NCBI GenBank assembly: GCA_013001805.1 | Contig: JABDLW010000722.1 | Location: 1-8,092 of the forward strand | Source of the DNA: Saprospiraceae bacterium | GTDB lineage: Bacteria > Bacteroidota > Bacteroidia > Chitinophagales > Saprospiraceae | DNA: 8,092 bases | Reading direction: 5' to 3' | Part shown: one piece after another, positions 1-6,007 of the stretch | Position numbering within the stretch: position 1 is the stretch's first letter | Layout: every line of letters starts with the position of its first letter | Program-made: the position numbers and the translations under genes | Notes under the pieces: model-generated | Seen by the model: the letters and a program-made list of their open reading frames with translations, nothing else | Databases searched by the model: none | Told to the model about the DNA's origin: nothing

Positions 1-805
1 CACCTGAGGAGCTCCCAGTACCTGCTGCAGATCCGAGAAGTACATTATCATCTCCCTGGATCACTGCACCTGCAGCGCTTCCAATAAACAAATTACAAAT
101 GCCCGAGTTGCTGTAACCTGCATGCCATCCGAAAAAGGTGTTAATGTCGCTTTGAACTCCCTGCTTTCCTGCTTCGTAACCGATGTAGGTATTCTGAAAT
201 CCCACACAATTCCTTCCTGCGGAAGCACCAACAAATACATCATAGTTCCCTGTTCGATTTTCAAATCCTGCAGCAATACCGATAAAGGTATTTTGCTCAC
301 CAATGGAATTATAGTAGCCACTTGAGCTTCCAATAAAGGTATTACCAAAACCCAATGCATTATGGCGACCACTAAGTGCTCCTACAAAGCAACTGGATGA
401 TGCCTCATTAGAATATCCTGCCTCATAACCCAGAGAAATTGAAGCGTGGACGGCATCGACACTTTGTCCCGAAGATGCACCGAAGTAGCAATTGGAATTG
501 CCTATTCTGCCACTTCCGGCGGAATGTCCGATAGCTGTATTTTCCAATCCCTCAAGTATGGGATTCCCGGCTTCATGACCGATAAATGTACAACCATTTA
601 AATCATGAGTACCCCCTCCGAAGAAAGGCAACTCGGACCCAAATATCGTGTTTGAATTCCCGCTGGCAACACCAAATCCAGCTCGGGACCCCACCATAGT
701 ATTCTCGTCTCCCGAGTTCATCCAGGTAGCCGCTCCCTCACCTATAAAAGTATTGCGCATCCCCGGATAGTCAGCTCCTGCTCCGTCCCCCAGACTCAAG
801 GAGTT
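1..805 (-). repeat. Degenerate 16-17-residue protein repeats in the left-edge gene
   Basis: This is the repeat tract of the partial left-edge gene: about 16 consecutive units, mostly 17 residues with several of 16 and one irregular unit (NTIFGSELPFFGGG...). Each keeps a G at position 5, usually A/S-G at positions 8-9, and often N-T at its start. Conservation is at protein level. The DNA copies differ widely, which points to an old, diverged array. Confidence 0.8.
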
Positions 806-1018
806 AATGCTGTCTTCCAGGAAAATCCGTCCCCGGACCATGAAATTTCCTTCGACATCCAGCAAAGCCTGGGAAGACAACATCGTAGGTGGAATACTGG
901 TAAGTAGGATCGTAATAAAGCGAGCAATGGACCTGGATCCGCACCGATGCAAATGTAGATGAAGCATGAGATTTAAGTGACTAGCTCTTTTTCTTTTTAA
1001 TGAATTCATCTGTCGCAT
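1..1018 (-). CDS. Exported 17-residue-repeat (beta-solenoid) protein, probable S74 tail-fibre-type, C-terminus cut by window edge
   Basis: I translated the reverse strand by hand. One frame stays open from an ATG at 1018 to base 1, with no stop, so the gene is 3'-truncated by the window. Two in-frame ATGs (1018 and 1009) are separated by two codons, a third lies at 967, and an in-frame stop lies just upstream at 1039-1037. None has a clear ribosome-binding site, so the start is uncertain. The N-terminus is basic, then hydrophobic (FITILLTSIPP, about residues 31-41 from 1009), which fits a Sec signal. From about residue 69 come roughly 16 degenerate units of 16-17 residues with the pattern N-T-F-I-G-x-x-A-G-x-x-N-x-x-G (for example NTFIGSSSGYYNSIGEQ). 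The pattern is shared with the next gene upstream but is far more divergent. By analogy the missing C-terminus should carry an S74 chaperone domain; that is inference. Role: probable cell-surface fibre, partner unknown. Confidence 0.85.
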   Translation of the reverse strand, partial: MRQMNSLKRKRASHLNLMLHLHLHRCGSRSIARFITILLTSIPPTMLSSQALLDVEGNFMVRGRIFLEDSINSLSLGDGAGADYPGMRNTFIGEGAATWMNSGDENTMVGSRAGFGVASGNSNTIFGSELPFFGGGTHDLNGCTFIGHEAGNPILEGLENTAIGHSAGSGRIGNSNCYFGASSGQSVDAVHASISLGYEAGYSNEASSSCFVGALSGRHNALGFGNTFIGSSSGYYNSIGEQNTFIGIAAGFENRTGNYDVFVGASAGRNCVGFQNTYIGYEAGKQGVQSDINTFFGWHAGYSNSGICNLFIGSAAGAVIQGDDNVLLGSAAGTGSSSG

Positions 1019-1062
1019 GAAGTGGTAGCTTTTAAATTACTAAATAGCTTAATTGCTATTAG

Positions 1063-2973
1063 TTAGTCTTGCCCTATTTCACTGAGTATTTGCATTATTC
1101 TTTTTATTTGATTTTTTATTTCATCATTTTCATATTTAAGGGCATCATTTTCAGCTTTTAATGCCTGAATTGCCGCAAGAGCGACTCCACTGGCATCTAT
1201 CGTTGAAATGGCTGCATTGGTCCCCAGACCAAAAGTGGCAAAAAAGTCTTCAGCTACCGGTCCCATATGCTTCTCATCGGAATGATCCTTATAGGACCAT
1301 TGCTCTATAGATAATTGGACTACTTTATTCAAAATGGTGGCAGCATCAATTTGCCTAAAGGACTCTTTTAGACTGCGAGAGGATGGATTGCTTAAGCCTG
1401 CTGTGACTTCAAAAGTGCCATTGATCTTCACAAAATCGTTATCAAATTCGGCATAGATCAGGGGTTCGCTGGAATTACTATTGTTTATGAAAAGTCGATC
1501 AGAAACCGGGGCGGCACCAAATTCGGGGCCGGCATTTGCACCGATAAATATATTCCGGCTGCCAGAAGTATTAAATTCTCCTGCTTTTGTGCCGATGAAG
1601 GTATTAAAAGATCCGGTGTTATTGGTCTTGCCGGCAGCGGCTCCGAAAAAGCTATTGAAAATGCCGAGATTACTCCCTCCTGCATTTGCACCAAAAAAAC
1701 TATTCACACGCCCAGTAGTATTTGTTGAACCAGCCAGGTGGCCATAAAAACTATTCTGATCTCCCGAACTATTCGATTTACCTGCTTCTTTACCAAAAAA
1801 ACTATTACTATGTCCGGTCGTGTTGTTTTGTCCCGCCAGAAACCCAAATGCACTATTGTCACTACCGGCGGAATTGGAAAATCCAGCTGAAGTTCCAAAG
1901 AAACTATTGTTGTTTCCTGTGGTATTAGCCTGACCAGCCGATCTCCCAAAAAAACTATTGTTTACTCCCGCTGAATTGCTCTTGCCCGACTCTTTACCGA
2001 AAAATGAATTGTTAATGCCAGTAATGTTTAACTGCCCCGCCCGCTCACCAAAAAAACTATTATCACTTCCTGTAGTGTTAAACTGACCGGACTGAGTGCC
2101 AAAGAAACAATTAGAACCACCTTGAGAATTGGATTGGCCGGATTGATGACCATAAAAACTATTTGCGCTGCCATCGATATTTGATGACCCGGCCAGTCCA
2201 CCAAAGAAGCTATTATTACTACCCGTAGAATTTAATTGACCGCACAGGTACCCGAAGAAAGAATTATCATTCCCTGTTGTATTGCGAAAGCCGGATGAAC
2301 TTCCGAAAAAACTATTGTGATCTCCGGTTGTATTAAATTCTCCCGCGCTGGTTCCAAAGAAACTATTGCTCCTTCCTGCCGTATTATTTTGACCGGCATA
2401 ACCTCCAAAGAAACTATTACTGAATCCGGTAGTATTCAATAAACCTGCAGACCGGCCGACAAATGTATTATTGTTTCCTGTCGTATTATTTTGACCGGCA
2501 GCACGACCAAAAAAACTATTATTGCTTCCCGTGGTATTATTCTGACCACTTGACCGGCCGAAAAAACTATTGCTTGCGCCGATGGTGTTATCTCTGCCGG
2601 CAAGGCTACCGAAAAAGCTGTTGTCTAATCCGGATGTATTACTTTGTCCGGTTGATCTGCCGAAGAAACTATTATCCGTTCCATTTACATTTGCGTTTCC
2701 AGCAAATGATCCAAAAAAACTATTAAATTCTCCTACCGTATTTGAGTTTCCTGCATTTATGCCAAAGAAGCTGTTGTCACTGCCGGAGGTGTTGCTCGAT
2801 CCGGCTTCAACACCAAAAAAGCTATTCCATTGACCAGTGGTGATGGCGGCACCGGCATTTTCGCCTGCGGTTGTATTTGCTGAAGTACATGTGATGCATT
2901 GACCTGCTACTTCATCAAGTCCATAAATTAATAGGCTACTTATGCACAGGAGATTAAATAATTTTATTTTCAT
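1063..2973 (-). CDS. Exported 26-unit repeat fibre protein with C-terminal peptidase S74 chaperone domain
   Basis: This is a complete gene of 636 codons starting at ATG 2973. Residues 1-24 form a Sec signal (hydrophobic NLLCISSLLIYGL, probable cleavage AG|Q). A CxxC motif (C26, C29) follows at the mature N-terminus. Residues 33 to about 489 are 27 tandem units, the last incomplete and almost all exactly 17 residues, with consensus N-S-F-F-G-x-x-A-G-x-x-N-T-T-G-x-x. A linker (RLFINNSNSSEPLIYAEF) leads to an S74-type 'chaperone of endosialidase' domain from about 531, with SSRSLK, the HMGPVAEDF stretch and ASGVALAAIQALKAEN. Residues 604-636 look like a short coiled coil. In known S74 proteins this domain drives trimerisation of a beta-helical fibre and then cleaves itself off at the Ser of an S-D-x-R-x-K motif. 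Here the Ser (531) and Lys (536) are kept but Asp is Ser. A trimeric surface fibre is inferred. NCBI-style naming would be 'tail fiber domain-containing protein', but no phage genes are nearby. Confidence 0.93.
   Translation of the reverse strand: MKIKLFNLLCISSLLIYGLDEVAGQCITCTSANTTAGENAGAAITTGQWNSFFGVEAGSSNTSGSDNSFFGINAGNSNTVGEFNSFFGSFAGNANVNGTDNSFFGRSTGQSNTSGLDNSFFGSLAGRDNTIGASNSFFGRSSGQNNTTGSNNSFFGRAAGQNNTTGNNNTFVGRSAGLLNTTGFSNSFFGGYAGQNNTAGRSNSFFGTSAGEFNTTGDHNSFFGSSSGFRNTTGNDNSFFGYLCGQLNSTGSNNSFFGGLAGSSNIDGSANSFYGHQSGQSNSQGGSNCFFGTQSGQFNTTGSDNSFFGERAGQLNITGINNSFFGKESGKSNSAGVNNSFFGRSAGQANTTGNNNSFFGTSAGFSNSAGSDNSAFGFLAGQNNTTGHSNSFFGKEAGKSNSSGDQNSFYGHLAGSTNTTGRVNSFFGANAGGSNLGIFNSFFGAAAGKTNNTGSFNTFIGTKAGEFNTSGSRNIFIGANAGPEFGAAPVSDRLFINNSNSSEPLIYAEFDNDFVKINGTFEVTAGLSNPSSRSLKESFRQIDAATILNKVVQLSIEQWSYKDHSDEKHMGPVAEDFFATFGLGTNAAISTIDASGVALAAIQALKAENDALKYENDEIKNQIKRIMQILSEIGQD
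1507..2877 (-). repeat. 27-unit, 51-bp-period coding repeat array (NSFFGxxAGxxNTTGxx)
   Basis: The array has a 51-base period encoding 17 residues, with a single one-residue deletion in unit 23 (GGSNLGIF). N-S-F-F-G is nearly invariant, while positions 6-7, 10-11 and 16-17 vary. Six units write Ser-Phe-Phe as AGTTTTTTTGG, giving A7 runs on the plus strand at 1693-1699, 1795-1801, 1948-1954, 2050-2056, 2509-2515 and 2713-2719. Synonymous codon use differs from unit to unit, so the array is under protein-level selection and is not a fresh DNA duplication. Confidence 0.93.
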
Positions 2974-3124
2974 GATTTTGCATTGAGTATATTAGCGAGA
3001 AGCTGATTAAAAGCAAGAGGTCCTTTTGCGAGAACAAAGAATCATTTCTACACGGTAATGGTTAAGTGCATCAAGCTGACCTAATATTTTCAAAGTACAA
3101 TGGATGATCAGGGATATTTTCGGG

Positions 3125-3132
3125 TATCTTTG
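3125..3132 (+). promoter_or_regulatory. Candidate Bacteroidota -7 promoter element (TATCTTTG)
   Basis: The bases TATCTTTG match the Bacteroidota sigma-A -7 consensus TAnnTTTG exactly. There is no TTTG -33 element at the usual 19-21 base spacing, so support is partial. If used, the kinase gene would have a leader of about 200 bases containing both inverted repeats. Confidence 0.35.
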
Positions 3133-3213
3133 ATTTTAAATCTGCACTGAATATATTTCGGCGAAGTTTGCTACGTGTAGTCTGGTAATTTTAAAAGAAT
3201 TATAATCTCTATC

Positions 3214-3228
3214 TTGTGATATCCACAA
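3214..3228. repeat. Short inverted repeat TTGTG-N5-CACAA
   Basis: The site has perfect 5-base arms around ATATC in the divergent promoter region. Its size would suit a dimeric DNA-binding protein, but arms this short can arise by chance in a 375-base region. Confidence 0.3.
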
Positions 3229-3280
3229 ATATCCCTTATTGGACCCTTCTCCGCAGCGCAGTAAACCACAGATTTTCAAT

Positions 3281-3298
3281 ATGGAGGTTTTCCTCCAT
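3281..3298. promoter_or_regulatory. Perfect palindrome ATGGAGG-TTTT-CCTCCAT upstream of kinase gene
   Basis: Seven-base perfect arms flank a TTTT loop. Adding A3279-T3300 and a T3280/G3299 wobble gives nine pairs at RNA level. It lies about 50 bases before the kinase ATG at 3349. It could be an operator for the neighbouring LuxR-type regulator, a leader hairpin affecting translation, or neither. It lacks the trailing T-run of a terminator and follows no plus-strand gene in view. Confidence 0.5.
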
Positions 3299-3348
3299 GT
3301 ATTTCCCCGGCATAATGACCTAACTTTAAGTAAAAATTTGTGCTGCCT

Positions 3349-5331
3349 ATGAAATGGTTCAGGTATTCACTCTTGGTTTTCTTGATGCTCGGTCTGGAAG
3401 GGGTTCCGCGCGCTCAAGTCAATGAGTTTTACCAGGATTCCTTACATCTGGCATTATCTTACGGTGCCGCCGACTCACTGGACCAGGAGGCACTATTGGA
3501 ACACCTAATGCAGGGAATCGGGCAAAGCAGAGATCTGCAACAGGATTATTGGCATGCCAGATTTGCCCTGAGGATAGCACTTTACTATGGCGTCTTAACC
3601 GGGCGACCGGATTCTTTATACAAATATTCCCTGGAGGCCAGGGAGAAATTTAGAGCAATAGGCAGGCAATTGGAAGAGGCTCGGGCCATGATGTTTTTGG
3701 GTATTGCGGAGTTTCAATTAGGACATGAAGAGCCGGCGATGCAATGGTACACTGCTGCCGGTGATCTATATCAGGAAATCGGAGCCGACAGCCTTCTGGC
3801 TTCACTGTATATCAATATTGGACACTCTATCAAGGAAGTTGATTATCCACTATATATAGAATATCTCAAAAAGGCAAACTCATTAAGTAGACAATTTAAT
3901 GAACCCCGGCAAGAAGCAATCACCTGTTTGGGCCTGACCGATGTCTACCTGGAGAAAAATGACCCAGATTCAGCCAAGATATATATTGACCGGGCGATTA
4001 TACTTTCTCGTGAGCTAGACGACTCGCAACTACTAAGCTACAGCTATCGTAATCTGGCGATTACCGAAAAGTCGAAAAATAATAGGGTAGGGGTGGTACA
4101 GAATTATCAATCTGCGATAAATTCTACCAAGAATCTGCGTGATAAAGCTATTTTTTATACCCAACTGGGAGAATATTACTCGGACATTGAATGGCACCAC
4201 TCAGCAGATAGTGTTCTGCAGATTGCCGAATCGTTGGCCAGGGAAATTGGCGCATCTCAACTGCTCGAATTAATATACGGTGCCTGGCGTCGCCCGCTTG
4301 AAAAATCAGGTCAGTTAAAGCAAGCACTCGCCATAAGTAATTTGTATATAGATCTCAAGGATAGTCTCCATAATGAAAACGTAAGAGCTACCGTGGCAGA
4401 GCTGACTTCGAAATATGAAATCGAACTTAAGGAGAAAGAAAATTCAAAATTGTTGGCAACCAACATTCAACAGGAGTTAGATATTACCAAGCTGAACCTG
4501 GCTAATAGAAATCGATTATTCCTCATACTGATACTAAGTGCCTTTATAATTTCCGGTTGGTTGTTTTACCTGAATAGGCAAAAGTCTAGTCAGCAGAAGC
4601 TGAAGATTGCTCAGCAAGATGCCCACATTCAGAAACAGCAATTGCTGGCTATCCAAAAAGATCAGGAATTGGTGGCGATTAAATCAATAGTGCAGGGACA
4701 GGAGCAAGAACGAGGCAGGATTGCCAAGGAATTGCACGATGGGTTAGGAGGAATATTTTCAACAATTAAACTTTCACTTGATCACATTACAAAGAAATCG
4801 GAACGCCTGGATGAGCATCAATCAATTGCTCATAGCAGATCACTCGTTGATAAAGCTGGTAAAGAGTTAAGACGAATTGCACAAAATATGATGCCAAGTA
4901 CTTTGAGCAAGTTTGGACTTTTGGTGGCAGTGGAAGATTTAGTTGATGAGATGAATATTCAGAGCCAGGTTGAGGTGAGTTTTCAGCACTACCAGGTCGA
5001 TCTCGAATTTCCGGAAGATATGAGTCTTTCGATTTACCGGATCATTCAGGAACTACTGCATAATGCCGTCAAACATGCCGAAGCCACTGAAATACTTTTA
5101 CAAATGGTACAACACGATAATCATCTGGAAATAGTGGTTGAAGACAACGGTAAGGGATTTGACGTCAGTGAGCCTCGCCAGGGTGCAGGTTTGCTAAATG
5201 TCGAGTCAAGACTCATATACTTGAATGCGAACATGAAAATTGAATCAGAGAAAGGCAACGGTGCATCCATCAGCCTTGAGCTACCGCTGCCGGATACGAT
5301 CCCGGAGATCAGTGCCGGGCAGGAACCATGA
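3349..5331 (+). CDS. TPR-containing sensor histidine kinase (HisKA_3 / NarX-DegS-LiaS type)
   Basis: I chose ATG 3349 because it is followed at once by a good Sec signal (MKWFRYSLLVFLMLGLEG, cleavage near RAQ|V). A GTG three codons upstream at 3340 also keeps the frame. Residue numbers are from 3349. About residues 25-350 form tetratricopeptide-like helical repeats (e.g. AMMFLGIAEFQLGHEEPAM) predicted to lie outside the cytoplasm. A charged coiled segment (~355-385) leads to one membrane helix (LFLILILSAFIISGWLFYL, ~390-409) and a second coil. The HisKA_3 core ERGRIAKELHDGLGG places the phospho-acceptor at H463. HATPase_c boxes are N (HNAVKH, N572), G1 (EDNGKGFD, D599) and G2 (GAGLLNVESR, from G612). 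All catalytic motifs look intact. TPR domains of this kinase type in Bacteroidota probably bind a protein or peptide partner; the ligand is unknown. The stop overlaps the regulator's start (ATGA), so the pair is translationally coupled. Confidence 0.95.
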   Translation: MKWFRYSLLVFLMLGLEGVPRAQVNEFYQDSLHLALSYGAADSLDQEALLEHLMQGIGQSRDLQQDYWHARFALRIALYYGVLTGRPDSLYKYSLEAREKFRAIGRQLEEARAMMFLGIAEFQLGHEEPAMQWYTAAGDLYQEIGADSLLASLYINIGHSIKEVDYPLYIEYLKKANSLSRQFNEPRQEAITCLGLTDVYLEKNDPDSAKIYIDRAIILSRELDDSQLLSYSYRNLAITEKSKNNRVGVVQNYQSAINSTKNLRDKAIFYTQLGEYYSDIEWHHSADSVLQIAESLAREIGASQLLELIYGAWRRPLEKSGQLKQALAISNLYIDLKDSLHNENVRATVAELTSKYEIELKEKENSKLLATNIQQELDITKLNLANRNRLFLILILSAFIISGWLFYLNRQKSSQQKLKIAQQDAHIQKQQLLAIQKDQELVAIKSIVQGQEQERGRIAKELHDGLGGIFSTIKLSLDHITKKSERLDEHQSIAHSRSLVDKAGKELRRIAQNMMPSTLSKFGLLVAVEDLVDEMNIQSQVEVSFQHYQVDLEFPEDMSLSIYRIIQELLHNAVKHAEATEILLQMVQHDNHLEIVVEDNGKGFDVSEPRQGAGLLNVESRLIYLNANMKIESEKGNGASISLELPLPDTIPEISAGQEP

Positions 5332-5978
5332 TGAAAAAAATGATAGAACTGCTGGTTGTTGATGATCATAAGATCGTGATTAATGGTATTAAATTGGCAT
5401 TAAAAGACCAGCGTGAAATACAGATCATCGATTATGCTTTATCGGCGGAGGATGCTTTGAAAAAACTCACCAATCTCAAACCAGATATTGTCCTGCTGGA
5501 CATCCAATTGCCAGATATGGACGGACTGGATTTATGCAAAGAGATTAAAAAACGATATCCTCAAGTGCGCATAATTGGTATCACAACTTTTACCGAAGTC
5601 AGTTTTATTGCTGAAATGCTAAGAAATGGTGCCGATGGATATTTATTTAAAGATACTTCGGAAAAAGAATTGGCTGAAGCTATTAAAACTGTCTACTATG
5701 GCAACCAATATTTATCCCAGGAGGTAAACCGTAAATTGGTGGATCAGGCGTTGCAAAAACCATCGCGACGCACTGGATTTATACCCAAAATCACCCGCCG
5801 GGAACAAGAGGTTCTAAACTTGATCGCGGCAGAGCATACCACCCAGGAGATTGCGGATCAATTATTTCTGTCTGTAAGCACGGTGGAAAAACATCGAATG
5901 AATCTCTGCATTAAATTGGAGGCACGTAATTCGGTTGGATTATTGAAAAAGGCAATTAAATTTGGTTTAATCAGTTGA
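5328..5978 (+). CDS. NarL/LuxR-family response regulator, cognate partner of the TPR kinase
   Basis: ATG 5328 overlaps the kinase stop by four bases. A second ATG follows directly at 5331, and an AGGA lies just upstream (5321-5324). The protein is 216 residues, the normal length for the family. Residues about 6-125 are a receiver domain: acidic pocket D12-D13, phospho-acceptor D58 (in VLLDIQLPDMDG), switch Thr at T86 and conserved K108 (YLFKD). Residues about 150-216 are a LuxR-type helix-turn-helix (ITRREQEVLNLIA...TTQEIADQLFLSVSTVEKHRMNL). Phosphorylation by the adjacent kinase should drive dimerisation and DNA binding. Pairing with the kinase follows from the overlap and from the usual HisKA_3-NarL partnership. 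Targets are not shown by the sequence; candidates are its own promoter palindrome and the divergent fibre genes. Confidence 0.96.
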   Translation: MMKKMIELLVVDDHKIVINGIKLALKDQREIQIIDYALSAEDALKKLTNLKPDIVLLDIQLPDMDGLDLCKEIKKRYPQVRIIGITTFTEVSFIAEMLRNGADGYLFKDTSEKELAEAIKTVYYGNQYLSQEVNRKLVDQALQKPSRRTGFIPKITRREQEVLNLIAAEHTTQEIADQLFLSVSTVEKHRMNLCIKLEARNSVGLLKKAIKFGLIS

Positions 5979-6007
5979 CCTTTTGCTTGACAAAGAACTA
6001 AACTAAC

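Larger units (their letters stand above)
2974..3348. other. Divergent intergenic region between fibre operon and two-component operon
   Basis: This is about 375 AT-rich bases between two divergent genes, with no credible ORF. It holds one match to the Bacteroidota -7 element on the plus strand (3125-3132), a short inverted repeat TTGTG-ATATC-CACAA (3214-3228) and a perfect palindrome ATGGAGG-TTTT-CCTCCAT (3281-3298). A TAACTTTA at 3321-3328 is a second, weaker -7-like site that would give a leader of roughly 15 bases. No TAnnTTTG match was found on the minus strand for the fibre gene. The nearest candidates (ATTCTTTG ending at 3035, GTACTTTG ending at 3091) miss the TA. Confidence 0.8.

Noticed and set aside
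61..372. Minus-strand open frame of 103 codons and a 67-codon plus-strand frame (122-325) at the left edge
   Set aside because: Both are out of frame with the long repeat-coding frame that covers 1-1018, which explains the conservation pattern there.
1481..2833. Plus-strand open frames inside the repeat array (for example 1481-1747, 2463-2726, 2570-2833) with repetitive PKKLL-like products
   Set aside because: They are antisense shadows of the 51-base coding repeat. Their periodicity is inherited, and they have no start signals or independent family likeness.
1507..2877. Regular repeat spacing resembling a CRISPR array
   Set aside because: The period is 51 bases in a continuous protein frame, with no identical direct repeats separated by unique spacers and no cas genes.
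1063..2973. Prophage tail-fibre gene
   Set aside because: The S74 domain is shared with phage fibres, but there is a bacterial signal peptide and no phage structural, lysis or integrase genes nearby.
3099..3109. AATGGATGATC shared between the divergent intergenic region and the right-edge inverted repeat
   Set aside because: This is a single 11-base match with no flanking similarity. Chance is the simpler explanation.
5979..6007. Possible bidirectional terminator between the convergent regulator and sulfatase genes
   Set aside because: Only a weak five-base pairing (CTTTG/CAAAG) is present, without a GC-rich stem.
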